Part shown: piece by piece, positions 27,138 to 37,743 of the stretch
How the letters are laid out: the number at the start of each line of letters is the position of its first letter
Numbering within the stretch: the stretch's first letter is position 1
Assembly: GCA_004558205.1 (NCBI GenBank)
Contig: SFDM01000005.1
Coordinates: forward strand, 62,001-126,000
Length of the DNA: 64,000 bases
Direction: 5' to 3'
From: Pyramidobacter piscolens
GTDB taxonomy: Bacteria; Synergistota; Synergistia; Synergistales; Dethiosulfovibrionaceae
Translations under genes and position numbers: made by a program
Notes under the pieces: model-generated
The model's database searches: none
Told to the model about the DNA's origin: nothing
The model's input: the letters and a program-made list of their open reading frames with translations, nothing else

Positions 27138-28472
27138 TTATTTCCACCTCCGCGACTCGGCCTTGACCAGCAGCGCGCCCGCGACGCCGCCGAGAAAGTC
27201 GATCACTGGGAAGGTGGCCCATACGCCGTCCACACCCCAGAGCCGGGGAAGCAGCAGGAGAATGGGGATCAGTGTCAGCTGTCGTATCAGGTTGAACAGA
27301 AACGCCGTCTTCGCCTGCCCCAGCGATTCGAGGACAGCTACGGAGATGAGGCAGACGCCGCTGAAGGGCAGGCAGGCGTATCCGATGCGCATGGAGCGCG
27401 CCGTGACGCGGACCAGTTCATCGTTTCCCTTGGAGAACAGGGCCACAAGCGCTTCGGGCCAGGTGACGGCCACGAAGGCCGAGAACACGAAGTAGGCCAC
27501 GGCCAGCGTCATGGCGATCCTGACGGTCTGGCGCAGGCGGTCGAAGTTGCCGGCGCCGTAGTTGTAGCCGATCAGCGGGCTGGCTCCTTCGCCGATGCCC
27601 GTGACGGGCATGAAGAAGAAGCTGTCCAGGCCGAAAAAGATGCCCATGGCCGAGATGGCGATCTCGCCGCCGTACTTTCCTAGGAGCACGTTGAAGATGA
27701 CCATGGCCAGTGAAAAAAAGATGTTGACCAGAAAGGGCGATATGCCCACGGCGGTCATTTCCCGCAGGACGGGCCAGCTGGGGCGCATGCTCCTGAGCGA
27801 AATCCTCAGGACGCCCCGCCGTCGCACGTAAAAGAAGGCTATCCACAGGAACGCCGCGATTTGCGCGATCACGGTGCCCCAGGCGGCTCCCGCCACGCCC
27901 ATGTGGAGGCGGGCGATGAAATACCAGTCTAGGACCACGTTGGCGAGCGCCCCCACGATCATACCCCACATGGCCTGCTGCGGCTGTCCCTCGGCGCGCA
28001 TGGCGTTCATGAGCACCATGGCGAGAAACTGCAGGGGGATGGCGGGCGCGCAGATGGCAAGGTAGACTCCCGTAATGGGCGCGATATGCTCTGTGGCGCC
28101 GCAGAGCATGATGATCTGCGGCATCAGCAGCATCAAAAGCGGCATGGTGAGGCAGAGGAAGGCCGCCGACGCGAAAAGACCGTTGCCGAAGGCCTGCTGC
28201 GCCTTGGCGTAATCCTGAGCGCCCAGGCGGCGCGAAATCTGCGACGCCGAGCCTACGCCGATCAGCGAGGCGAAGGCGACGATCAGCAGCACCAGAGGAA
28301 AGACGATCGAAATGGACGCCAGCCCATCGGCGCCGACGTAGTGGCCGATGAAGATGCGGTCCACGATGTTGTACAGCGCGTTCGCCAGCAGCCCCACCAT
28401 GGAGGGCAGCGCGAAACGGAGGATCAGGCGGGGAATTGGAGCTGTCCCCATCAATAAAGCTTGGTCCTGCAT
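27138..28472 (-). CDS. MATE-family multidrug exporter
   Basis: The 444-residue membrane protein has 12 hydrophobic segments in two halves. It shows the NorM/DinF-like start (LALPSMVGLLANALYNIVD-type segment), GVGSASQISRRLGAQDY after helix 2 and GIGEGASPLIGYNYGA in the second half, all typical of MATE exporters. It should export cationic compounds by Na+ or H+ antiport. The ATG at 28472 sits just downstream of a perfect parS-like site at 28502. The gene lies in tandem with the metallo-hydrolase (79 nt apart) but no functional link is evident. Confidence 0.93.
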   Translation of the reverse strand: MQDQALLMGTAPIPRLILRFALPSMVGLLANALYNIVDRIFIGHYVGADGLASISIVFPLVLLIVAFASLIGVGSASQISRRLGAQDYAKAQQAFGNGLFASAAFLCLTMPLLMLLMPQIIMLCGATEHIAPITGVYLAICAPAIPLQFLAMVLMNAMRAEGQPQQAMWGMIVGALANVVLDWYFIARLHMGVAGAAWGTVIAQIAAFLWIAFFYVRRRGVLRISLRSMRPSWPVLREMTAVGISPFLVNIFFSLAMVIFNVLLGKYGGEIAISAMGIFFGLDSFFFMPVTGIGEGASPLIGYNYGAGNFDRLRQTVRIAMTLAVAYFVFSAFVAVTWPEALVALFSKGNDELVRVTARSMRIGYACLPFSGVCLISVAVLESLGQAKTAFLFNLIRQLTLIPILLLLPRLWGVDGVWATFPVIDFLGGVAGALLVKAESRRWK

Positions 28473-28501
28473 GAAAACAACTCCCTTGTCTGAACAAAAA
28501 A

Positions 28502-28517
28502 TGTTCCACGTGGAACA
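28502..28517. promoter_or_regulatory. Candidate parS site (perfect palindrome)
   Basis: TGTTCCACGTGGAACA matches the ParB-binding parS pattern TGTTNCACGTGNAACA exactly. It lies upstream of the MATE gene. A weaker, imperfect match (TGTCCTGAGCGGAACA) follows 19 nt later. The rest of 28518-28813 holds no supportable gene. Confidence 0.75.
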
Positions 28518-28813
28518 TTCTAATCCGGAAAATGTCCTGAGCGGAACATTTTGCTAACTTGCTGTTGATTGGGCTGAAAGCTGAGCCAAAAGATTGGAAC
28601 GCAAGGGACGCAAAAGCCGCGCGGAGGATCGCAGCGTAAACCTCAGGCAGAGGGGAAGCCGCGCATCAGAGTCCAACCGGAGCGAGGTTTGCCAAGCGTT
28701 TTGTCTAATGCATAAGATTCGCTCTGCGAGGCTCGGCGTTTCCCCAGAGAAGCCCTGCGCGCCAGTCTTGTGACCTGCCCGTTCCTTCTGACCGCCGCGA
28801 TCTCGCTGATCTT

Positions 28814-29221
28814 CTAAATCAGCGTCGCGATCACCGGCGAAAGGGTGGTGATCGCCTTCAGCGAGCGCAGAGCCTGGATCAGCCCGCGGACGCGGGGGAC
28901 TTCTCCGCGCACCACGATGACCTCCAGGCAGTGGTCGTGATCGGCGTGGACGTGGGTGGTGCAGACAATGGCGTCGCCAAAGTCGTGCTGCAGCTCCGTC
29001 ATCTTCGTTCCCGCCTCGTGGGCGTGATGGTTGTAGGTGATGGTGATCGTCCCGTAGACCAGCCCGGCTCCCTTTTCCCAGGTATCCTGAGACACGTATT
29101 CGCGGATAAGCTGGCGCAGCGCCTCCGAACGGTTGGGCAGCCCCGAGTTTTCAATGCGTTCGTCGAAGCTTTGAAGCAGGTTCCCGGGAACGGCCACGCC
29201 AAAGCGAACGAGATTGTCCAC
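28814..29221 (-). CDS. nikR: Nickel-responsive regulator NikR
   Basis: The 135-residue protein has an N-terminal ribbon-helix-helix domain (RFGVAVPGNLLQSFD and NRSEALRQLIREYV) and a C-terminal ACT-like nickel domain. The four square-planar nickel ligands of E. coli NikR are matched with the same spacing: H79, H90, H92 and C98. With nickel it should repress nickel uptake or adjust nickel-enzyme genes. No nickel transporter or nickel enzyme is in the window. It lies 12 nt downstream of a C39-like gene, probably in one transcript. Confidence 0.95.
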   Translation of the reverse strand: MDNLVRFGVAVPGNLLQSFDERIENSGLPNRSEALRQLIREYVSQDTWEKGAGLVYGTITITYNHHAHEAGTKMTELQHDFGDAIVCTTHVHADHDHCLEVIVVRGEVPRVRGLIQALRSLKAITTLSPVIATLI

Positions 29222-29233
29222 TTCTTTCCCCTC

Positions 29234-30073
29234 CTAACTTTTGCCCGCGGGCCTGGCTACGACCCAGGGCTGAGCCCGCTCCTCGCGGGGCATCACGAAT
29301 GTATCATACCAAGTGCTGTAGAACTTGTCCACATGCTCCACCACGTAGCCGTCTTGGCAGTGGTCAGCCGTATCGTGCGGGTCGGCCAGGATCAGGACGC
29401 CGTGAGCCGAGTTGCCCGTGCCCATGTCGTCGTAGCCGATGATCACGCGCCAGTGGGCGCCCCAGTCGATGTTTTCCACCATGACTGGCGCGCCTGAGGC
29501 CAGCGTCTCGCGCAGGAACAGCGTGAAACTGTCCAGCGTGGGGAAGGAGAGGCATTCTTCCATGCGCCAGGGCGGCAGGTCGACGTCTTCCGGCACTTTG
29601 CAGGCGGAGGCGAGGTTGGACTGCACGTCCCAGCCGATCCCCTTGAAGAACCCCACAAGGTCGGAGACGGGAATGGGGCGCCGTGTGTCCGAAGGCAGCC
29701 CGTGCAGCGCCGCCATGGCGTCGGCGATTTGAAGCTCCTGCCAGCTCGTGACGCCGAAGTGGTAGAGCACCATCAGCGCCACCGCCGACGCGCAGGTGTA
29801 GCCGCGGGTCTGCTGGTAGGTGCGGAAGCAGGGCAGTATGGACAGCGAACCGTGGCTGTACATGTGATAGTAGTCTCGTGCCGTGAAGTAGGGCGAATTG
29901 GGGCAGTCCGCAGCCTTGAAAAAGGCCGTGGCCTCCGATTCAAGATTATAGTCGCCGGGGACGGGGATCCAAGGGTCGCCGTACCAGCGGTCGGCAACGA
30001 TGGCCGCTTCCTGTTGGCTGAGAAGTCTCAGGTTGGGAAGAGGCGGCGTTTTCTTTTCAATGGAAGCTGTCAT
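29234..30073 (-). CDS. C39-like papain-fold protein, unknown role
   Basis: The 279-residue protein has a Cys-protease-like core: the putative nucleophile in QTRGYTCASAVALMVLYHFG (around residue 95), the His in GAHWRVIIGYDD and an Asp in ADPHDT. This order matches peptidase_C39-like/papain-fold domains. No signal peptide is present, so it is cytoplasmic. The ATG at 30073 follows TGGAGGG; an upstream in-frame TTG is rejected. It is probably co-transcribed with nikR. Whether it is a protease or, like phytochelatin synthase, a metal-related transpeptidase is unknown. The 30074-30469 gap contains no further gene. Confidence 0.65.
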   Translation of the reverse strand: MTASIEKKTPPLPNLRLLSQQEAAIVADRWYGDPWIPVPGDYNLESEATAFFKAADCPNSPYFTARDYYHMYSHGSLSILPCFRTYQQTRGYTCASAVALMVLYHFGVTSWQELQIADAMAALHGLPSDTRRPIPVSDLVGFFKGIGWDVQSNLASACKVPEDVDLPPWRMEECLSFPTLDSFTLFLRETLASGAPVMVENIDWGAHWRVIIGYDDMGTGNSAHGVLILADPHDTADHCQDGYVVEHVDKFYSTWYDTFVMPREERAQPWVVARPAGKS

Positions 30074-30469
30074 AAGCCATCCCTCCAAAATAAAGAGCTA
30101 AATAGAACGTATCATTTCATTGTACCGCAAATCTCTCCCGATGTGGCGATTAAATAGAAAAAATCGTGATTGCCGGGGGGGGAAAATAGGTCAGAAGATT
30201 GGAGCGCGAAGATCTGCAGAGTCAGTCTTCCCAATGAGAAAAAACTTGTGGCGAACCTCGTTTCAACAGGGCCGAAAAAAGCCCTTCACTTTTTGTTTTA
30301 CGCCGCGATTCATGGCGCGAGCTTTACGCCCGCAGCGTACTAATCTTTTGATCGGGCTTTCTCAGAACGGCGATTTACCCATATCGTCGGATTTTGAGAT
30401 TCGTGGTAAACTCTGGAATATGAAACGGCGTTGAAAAAATTGGAACAATCTGCAAAGGAGCGAATATAC

Positions 30470-31849
<1,380 letters not shown>

Positions 31850-31859
31850 GGCCCCGAAA

Positions 31860-32684
31860 GTGAAGATCTTTATCAGCGCCGACATGGAAGGCGCCACGGG
31901 CATCACCAGCGTCCATCAGGTGGACAGCGAGCGGCCCGAGTACGCCTTCGGCTGTGCCATGCAGCTTCACGACGTCCTGGCCGCCGTTCAGGGCGCCTTT
32001 GACGGCGGTGCCGACGAGGTGATCGTCAACGATGCCCACAACCACATGACCAACCTGGACATTCGCAGCTGGCCCAAAGGCGCCAGGCTCACCAGCGGCT
32101 CGCCCAAGACCCTGGGCATGATGGAAGGCTTCGACGAGTGCGACGGCATGTTCTTCCTGTGTTACCATGCCATGGCGGGCACCCGGAACGCCGTCATCGA
32201 CCACACCATCTGCCCCGTCACGGTTTACAGCGTTGCGGTCAACGGCCGCGAGTACGGCGAGACGGCCATCAACGCCGCCGCCGCGTCGGCCAGAAAAATT
32301 CCTCTGGCGCTGGTTACGGGTGACGACGCCTGCTGCCGTGAAGTGCGCTCCTTTTTCGGCGACAGTGTGGTCACCGCCGAGGTGAAGCGCGCCCGCGGAC
32401 GCATGGCCGCTACGTCCCTGCCGCCCGAGGAGAGCGCGGAGGTCATCCGCGCCGCCGCGGAAAAGGCCGCCCGCCTGATCGCCGCCGGCAAAGCGCCGGT
32501 TATGGACTTCCAGCGCCCCTGGACCGTGGAGATCATCTTTCACATGACAGCCCAGTGCGACGCTGCAGCGACCATACCCTTCGTGGAGCGCCTCGATGGC
32601 CGCCGGATCCGTTTCGCCGGCGACGACCCCATAGAAATGCGTCGCTGGATCAGCGCACTGCTGGATCTGGCCGGAACGGCGTAA
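31860..32684 (+). CDS. dppA: D-aminopeptidase, M55 family (DppA-like)
   Basis: The 274-residue zinc peptidase matches Bacillus DppA at the metal and active-site residues: D8 and E10 in SADMEGATGI, H60 in NDAHNH, H103, H115 and E134. DppA removes D-amino acids such as D-Ala from short peptides, often recycling peptidoglycan or dietary peptides. It starts with GTG 10 nt after fumC, with the ribosome site AGTGAGG overlapping the fumC stop, so the pair is translationally linked. Confidence 0.92.
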   Translation: MKIFISADMEGATGITSVHQVDSERPEYAFGCAMQLHDVLAAVQGAFDGGADEVIVNDAHNHMTNLDIRSWPKGARLTSGSPKTLGMMEGFDECDGMFFLCYHAMAGTRNAVIDHTICPVTVYSVAVNGREYGETAINAAAASARKIPLALVTGDDACCREVRSFFGDSVVTAEVKRARGRMAATSLPPEESAEVIRAAAEKAARLIAAGKAPVMDFQRPWTVEIIFHMTAQCDAAATIPFVERLDGRRIRFAGDDPIEMRRWISALLDLAGTA

Positions 32685-32796
32685 GTGGAAGGTATCGTTG
32701 AAAAATGTTCTTAATTACAAAAGATCAATCGAAAAAATGTAAATAGAGACAAAAAAACGATGGATCTTTTGTGTCTCCTTCGGGCATACTGAGGCT

Positions 32797-34134
32797 GTGG
32801 TGATTGCTATGGAGCGTTGCGCACTGGAAGAGTTAAAAAAATGGAAGGCCAGTTCCGCCAGAAAGCCTCTGATCATCCGCGGCGCCCGTCAGGACGGTAA
32901 AACCTGGCTGATGCGCGAGTTGGGAAAGGAATGCTATAAAAGGACCGTCTACATCAACTTTGAGGGCAACTCTGTGATGGCGCGGCTCTTTTCCGAAGAT
33001 CTGGACGTTCGGAGGATCCTTTAGGGCATTGAGTTCGCTTTCGGCGAGGAGATTGGCGCCGAGGAGACGCTGCTCATTTTTGATGAGATTCAGGAAGTTC
33101 CCCGGGCTTTGACGTCGCTAAAATACTTCTGCGAGGACGTCCCGCAGTACCAGATTGTGGCCGCTGGGTCGCTTCTCGGCGTGGCGCTGCATCAGGGAAC
33201 GTCCTTTCCTGTCGGCAAGGTGGATTTTCTCGATCTCTTTCCCCTTTCTTTCGCCGAATTCCTCTGCGCCGCTGGGAAAAAAACGAGCGGCACTGCTGGA
33301 GTCCGGCGGCTTTGACCTGGTGGGTGCCTTTAGAAACAAGTATATCGACTCTTTGAGGGAGTACTATTTTGTGGGCGGAATGCCCGAAGTCGTAGACAAT
33401 TTTATGCGGAATAGGGATTTCGGCCAGGTCGTAGAAATTCAAAAAACGAATCCTTTCCGCCTATGAACTTGATTTTTTCCAAGCACGCGCCCGCTGGTGA
33501 AGTGCCTCGTATCAGGATGCTTTGGAACAGCGTTCCTTCGCAGCTGGCAAAGGAAAATAAGAAGTTCATCTACGGCCAGGTTCGCGAGGGCGCCCGCTCA
33601 AAGGACTACGAACTGGCGCTTCTCTGGCTGGCGGACTGCGGTTTGATCCACAAAATCAGCCGTGTCAACAAGCCCGGAATACCTCTCAAAGCCTACGAAG
33701 ATCCCAAATCGTTCAAAGTTTATGGAGCCGACGTGGGGTTGCTGTGCTGTGCCGCCGGCTTGGACGCGGCTTCTCTGCTCAGAGGGAACGAGATATTTAC
33801 CGAGTTCAAAGGAGCTTTGACAGAACAGTTCGTCTGTCAGCAGCTGAAAACGCTGAAAAACATCCCAATTTATTACTGGACGAACGAGAACGGCGCCGTC
33901 GAAATTGATTTTCTGGCTCAGATCGACGGCCGGGTCGTCCCCATAGAGGTGAAGGCCGAGACAAACCTGAGGGCGAAAAGTCTGAAGGTCTACCGCGAAA
34001 AATACCAGCCCGCACTTTCAGTTCGCCTGTCCATGGCGGATTATAAAGCGGAAGAGGGGCTTCTCAATTTGCCCCTCTACGCTGCAGGCCTTTTACCCGA
34101 GGAATGCCGGAAGGCGCAGGGCAACGAAAGATAA
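32797..34134 (+). pseudogene. Decayed AAA ATPase with DUF4143 tail
   Basis: The gene starts at GTG 32797 or ATG 32809 with Walker A GARQDGKTWLMREL, then meets an in-frame TAG at 33022-33024. The same frame resumes (LLIFDEIQEVPRALTSLKYF). Three later frame changes each fall in homopolymers: A7 at 33277-33283, A6 near 33433-33438 and T6 near 33468. Correcting each by one base restores one continuous protein ending at 34134 with the DUF4143 region. Such ATPases are about 430 residues. The combination of a nonsense codon and three +1 slips indicates a pseudogene; the homopolymer changes alone could be sequencing errors. Confidence 0.87.
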
Positions 34135-34185
34135 TTCCGCGTGCCAGCCGCTGGCAGGCGCCGACAGCGGAGAGCCCGGACAAAA

Positions 34186-34229
34186 GGAGGGGGAAGAGGA
34201 CTGATAAACCTCTTTCTCCCTCTTTTTTG
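34186..34229 (+). terminator. Rho-independent terminator
   Basis: GAGGGGGAAGAGG and CCTCTTTCTCCCTC pair imperfectly, followed by T6. The remaining 34230-34449 sequence is an A/T-rich promoter region for the next gene. Confidence 0.7.
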
Positions 34230-34449
34230 CGCCGGAACTTCGGTCAACCAGGCGAAAAACCCACTTGCTATGGTAAAATTTACATTATTTCTGAAAGTGA
34301 TTGATTGACCGAAGAAGGAACTTTGAAAGTTTTTCGGCTCTATGGGGTAAAATCGATCTGAGAAATTTTCAGCTATCCCGACGGTTCCGGAATGCAAAAT
34401 GATGGTTTTATCAAAGGATATAAATTATATAAAGAGAGGTCGATAGATT

Positions 34450-35229
34450 ATGTATTATTATGTGGTTGATTCCTTTACGGATCATGTCTTCGGAGGCGGC
34501 CCTGCCGGGGTGGTCATCACGGATCAGTGGCTGTCCGACGAGACGATGCAGAATATCGCGATGGAGAACAACCTGGCCGATACGGCCTTCGTCGTGAAAG
34601 AATCGCAGGGATACGGGCTGCGCTGGTTCATGCCCGAGGGAGAGATCAACTTGAACGGGCACGCCACGCTGGCGGCCGCGCACTGCCTGTTTAACTACCG
34701 GGAACCGGGGATGGAAAAGGTCCTGTTTCACACGAAGAGCGGAGACCTGGCGGTGACGAAGGAAAATCAGCTTCTCGTCCTGGATTTGCCGGCGGTGTTC
34801 AATCATCCCGTCGAATTGACCGATGAGATGACAGCCGCCCTGGGAGCGAAACCCGCTGAGGCCTACTTCGGGCAAAACCTGTTTTTCGTCTTTTCCACCG
34901 CCGACGAGGTGAGAAAACTGAGGCCCGACTTTGAAAAGATGAAAAGACTGCCCCTGGGACAGGGCGTTTTCGTCTCCGCCGTCAGCGACGAGCACAGCGA
35001 TATCGTCGGGCGGACCTTCTGGCCTAAAATGGGAGTGGACGAAGACCCCGTATGCGGAAATATGCACTGCAACCTGACGCCCTTCTGGTGCAAGCGCCTT
35101 GGAAAGAAAGAGCTGGTGTCCCATCAGCTTTCGAAGCGGGGTGCCGTCGTCATCTGCGAGGACTGCGGAGACCGCGTGAAACTGAAAGGGAAGGCGGCTT
35201 TGTTCTTGACCGGAAAGGTTAATATCTGA
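34450..35229 (+). CDS. PhzF-family isomerase-like protein
   Basis: The 259-residue protein has the two-lobed PhzF/diaminopimelate-epimerase fold signatures: FGGGPAGVV near the start, RWFMPEGEINLNGHATLAAAH around residue 60 and GVDEDPVCGNMHC near residue 198. The catalytic Glu of PhzF (LSETAFV motif) is Asp here (NNLADTAFV, D44). Length is slightly short (usual 280-300). AAAGAGG precedes the ATG. It is a monocistronic gene. Substrate is unknown; PhzF proteins outside phenazine clusters are mostly uncharacterised. Confidence 0.9.
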   Translation: MYYYVVDSFTDHVFGGGPAGVVITDQWLSDETMQNIAMENNLADTAFVVKESQGYGLRWFMPEGEINLNGHATLAAAHCLFNYREPGMEKVLFHTKSGDLAVTKENQLLVLDLPAVFNHPVELTDEMTAALGAKPAEAYFGQNLFFVFSTADEVRKLRPDFEKMKRLPLGQGVFVSAVSDEHSDIVGRTFWPKMGVDEDPVCGNMHCNLTPFWCKRLGKKELVSHQLSKRGAVVICEDCGDRVKLKGKAALFLTGKVNI

Positions 35230-35368
35230 CTTTTCCGTTGGCTCCCAAGCGGAGGCTGCGCCATCGGCAAAATGTCAGTCATGGTCTGGCGCGGAATTCA
35301 TGAAAGGGATGTTGCCGGCCTGCAAAATACAGCGTTACGTCAGCTACGTGGCACGGCGCAATTGGGAA

Positions 35369-35380
35369 ATATCATGATAT
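35369..35380. promoter_or_regulatory. Palindrome upstream of the KilA-N gene
   Basis: ATATCATGATAT, a perfect 12-bp palindrome about 60 nt upstream of the start at 35443, may have been an operator. Confidence 0.3.
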
Positions 35381-35442
35381 TCTCTTTTGAAATTGCCTAT
35401 GCTCCTCGAAGGTGAGGGGAAATATGAACGGAGGAATATGCT

Positions 35443-36300
35443 ATGGCAGAGAAGACATTCAGAGGGAAAATCACTGCTAAAGGTACGGAGATAACTGTGC
35501 TGTCGCAAGGGACTGTGGACGATTACATAAGTCTCACGGATATTGCCCGGTATAAAAACGGCGATGACCCAAATGGCGTCGTAGCGAATTGGTTCCGCAA
35601 CAGAAACACTGGGGAGTTTCTCGGCGTTTGGGAGCAACTTTATAACCCACATTTTAACCCCCTCGAATTCGAGGGGGTTAGGAAAGAGGCCGGGCTGAAT
35701 GCTTTCACGCTGTCGCCAATGAAATGGATAAAAAACACAGGAGCAGTCGGCAGTCAAAGCGGGACGAGGCGGCGGAACTTTTGCTCATAAGGACATTGCT
35801 TTTGAGTTCGCCTCTTGGATTTCAGTGGAATTCAAACTACACATCATCAAAGATTATCAGAGGCTGAAAACTGATGGGAACAGCCGTATATCGCTTGATT
35901 GGAACGTGAAGCGTATACTGGCAAAGGTCAACTACCGCATTCACACTGACGCAATCCGCGATAATCTAATACCGCCGAAACTGCGGCGCGACAGCGATCG
36001 TTCGTTTACGCTGATGAAGCCGACCTTTTGAATGTAGCCCTGTTTGGGCAAACCTCCGCCGAATGGCGTAAAACCAACCCCGGCAAGGATGGCAATATGC
36101 GCGACTATGCAACGATTGAGCAGTTGCTTGTATTGGCAAACCTCGAAAACGCCAACGCTCTCTATATTGGCAAGGGCATATCGCAGGAAGAGAGAATTAC
36201 AGAACTCAACAGCCTTGCCCGCCAGCAGCTCGCACAGCTGCTTGAAAACAGCAGCGTTAAAGGCATGAAGCCCCTCGGTCTCAAAAATACAGAAGAGTAA
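35443..36300 (+). pseudogene. KilA-N domain protein, two frameshifts
   Basis: The N-terminal third (35443 on) has the KilA-N pattern DDYISLTDIARYKNGDDP and WFRNRNTGEFLGVWEQLYNP. After TGAVGSQ (about 35750) the frame shifts; the second frame (to 36031) continues HKDIAFEFASWISVEFKL and LAKVNYRIHTDAIRDNLIPP. Near 36005 it shifts back, and the third piece carries the conserved DEADLLNVALFG, then WRKTNPGKDGNMRDYAT and the C-terminal helices to 36300. Assembled, it would be about 285 residues, the normal length. Intact relatives are phage- or mobile-element-associated DNA-binding proteins of unclear role. Two frameshifts make it a pseudogene. Confidence 0.9.
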
Positions 36301-36356
36301 CGATATGGCGTTGCAAAAATTTAAGTTGGTCCCGGCGTTTATAAAGCATAACGTTC

Positions 36357-36385
36357 AAAAACCTCCTGCCAAGAAGGAGTTTTGT
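36357..36385 (+). terminator. Rho-independent terminator
   Basis: AAAACCTCCT and AAGGAGTTTT pair around a 6-nt loop, followed by GTTT. It ends the KilA-N unit and can also serve the convergent hxlR gene. Confidence 0.7.
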
Positions 36386-36439
36386 TTCATTTGAGAGGCT
36401 CGCCGAGTCAAAAAAGCCGCCATTCGTGAAGGACTGGCG

Positions 36440-36802
36440 TTAATCCTGCTTAGCAGGCTGGGGCGAAGGCTGCAGCCTGTTGTTGGTTCCCCACAGGCAA
36501 AGCTCGTCCAGCACGTGCATCAGCGAGGCGCCCCGCTCGGAGAGAGCGTATTCGACTTTGGGCGGTATCTGCGGATACACGGTGCGGACGATCAGCTGGT
36601 CCCTTTCGAGCTCTTTCAGATTTTGGCTCAGCGTCTTGTCCGAGACCTTTTTCAGATAGCGCTGCAGCTCGTTAAAACGGACGGTCTTAAACTCCATGAG
36701 GCAGTAGAGGATCACCATTTTGTGCTTTCCTGATATGAGCGACAGCGTGTAGCTGAATCCCGTGTCCTCAAAATTGGCCTTCTCGATGTAGTTCCGTATC
36801 AT
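36440..36802 (-). CDS. HxlR-family transcriptional regulator
   Basis: The 120-residue winged-helix protein contains the HxlR pattern: FSYTLSLISGKHKMVILYCL near residue 17, then RFNELQRYLKKVSDKTLSQN and LKELERDQLIVRTVYP. It lacks the very N-terminal Cys of redox-sensing members of the YodB type. The ATG at 36802 follows AGAAAGGAAG; the longer frame upstream crosses the operator region and is rejected. Divergent from the flavin reductase gene, which it probably regulates. Confidence 0.92.
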   Translation of the reverse strand: MIRNYIEKANFEDTGFSYTLSLISGKHKMVILYCLMEFKTVRFNELQRYLKKVSDKTLSQNLKELERDQLIVRTVYPQIPPKVEYALSERGASLMHVLDELCLWGTNNRLQPSPQPAKQD

Positions 36803-36821
36803 GACAAGCTTCCTTTCTGGT

Positions 36822-36848
36822 AAGTACCTTACTTTAATGATGGTACTT
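36822..36848. promoter_or_regulatory. Likely HxlR operator
   Basis: AAGTACC-N13-GGTACTT is a perfect 7-bp inverted repeat in the gap between hxlR and the flavin reductase. Spacing and sequence suit the dimeric winged-helix HxlR proteins. Confidence 0.6.
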
Positions 36849-36935
36849 GCCGAAATTTCTCCCGCTATTATAATCAGTTCATCGAATCGCGTCCAGTGAG
36901 GATGCGGCAGTTTTGAATTTGGGAGGTTTTTCGAC

Positions 36936-37505
36936 ATGTTGAAAGAACTGGGAGTTAAACCCTATCTGTTTCCAATGCCTGTCCTGATGATTTCTACCTA
37001 CGGCGAGGACGGCCGGGTGGACGTGATGAATATGGCCTGGGGCGGTATCTGCGCTGAGAACATGGTCGCGCTGAACCTTGACGAGGCCCACAAGACTTCG
37101 GAGAACATCAAAAAGCGCGGCGCTTTCACGCTCAGCATCGCCGACGTCCCCCACATCGAAGCGGCGGACTTTTTCGGGATTGCCAGCGGAAACGACATGC
37201 CCGACAAGTTTGAGCGTTCGGGCCTCCATGCCGTGAAGAGCGCGCGCGTGGACGCGCCGGTGGTCGTCGAATTTCCCGTCACGCTGGAATGCCGGGTCGT
37301 CGAATGCCAGCACTCTGCCTGCGGGTTCCGCGTGCTGGGCGAAATTGTGAATGTGCTGGCTGACGAGAAGGTGCTGGACGAAAAAGGCAAGGTGGACCCG
37401 TCAAAGCTGCAGGCCTTTGTGTTCGACCAGTTCCAGAACGGCTACTACGCCGTCGGCGAAAAGGTCGGCCAGGCCTGGCGGACCGGCGCGGGATTGATGA
37501 AATAA
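36936..37505 (+). CDS. Flavin reductase/flavoredoxin-like FMN protein
   Basis: The 189-residue protein has the flavin-reductase-like split beta-barrel: LMISTYGEDGRVDVMNMAW near the N-terminus, followed by a phosphate-binding KTSENIKKRGAF segment and the C-terminal LGEIVNVLADE. Members bind FMN and act in electron transfer or detoxification. GGGAGG lies upstream of the ATG. Regulated in cis with hxlR through the dyad at 36822. A strong terminator follows. Confidence 0.9.
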   Translation: MLKELGVKPYLFPMPVLMISTYGEDGRVDVMNMAWGGICAENMVALNLDEAHKTSENIKKRGAFTLSIADVPHIEAADFFGIASGNDMPDKFERSGLHAVKSARVDAPVVVEFPVTLECRVVECQHSACGFRVLGEIVNVLADEKVLDEKGKVDPSKLQAFVFDQFQNGYYAVGEKVGQAWRTGAGLMK

Positions 37506-37512
37506 CCCTTTT

Positions 37513-37578
37513 ACACGGCGAGGCTCCCTGGCTGTCAGGATCAAATCCAGCAGTCAGGGAGTCTCGCCGTGTTTTCTT
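37513..37578 (+). terminator. Rho-independent terminator
   Basis: ACACGGCGAGGCTCCCTG and CAGGGAGTCTCGCCGTGT form a long stem followed by TTTCTTT. Confidence 0.9.
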
Positions 37579-37651
37579 TACAGGACACGGACAGGCCTGA
37601 ATGGGGGATCCTGAAGAAACGTTTTGCCGCCGCGCAAAATAAGATTCCCCC

Positions 37652-37682
37652 TTGACCTGGAGTCCGCTCCAAGGCGTATACT
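37652..37682 (+). promoter_or_regulatory. MerR-type promoter of the flavodoxin operon
   Basis: TTGACC (37652-37657) and TATACT (37677-37682) are separated by 19 nt, the long spacer typical of MerR-activated promoters. Within the spacer CCTGGAG-TCCG-CTCCAAGG forms the expected dyad, similar to sites of the AdhR/NmlR group, which control aldehyde- and quinone-stress genes. The start codon is 62 nt downstream. No MerR gene is in the window, so the regulator is encoded elsewhere. Confidence 0.75.
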
Positions 37683-37743
37683 CTGCCTCAGACTGAGATG
37701 ATTTAAACCCTTTTCTCTCAAGTCTAAATGGGAGGTAAACAAA

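Noticed and set aside
27418..28518. 366-codon minus-strand frame overlapping the MATE gene
   Set aside because: Shifted-frame reading of the MATE gene with an Arg/His-rich product; MATE motifs lie in the other frame.
33270..33480. Programmed frameshifting in the DUF4143 ATPase
   Set aside because: Three separate +1 changes in homopolymers plus a nonsense codon fit decay or sequencing error, not recoding.
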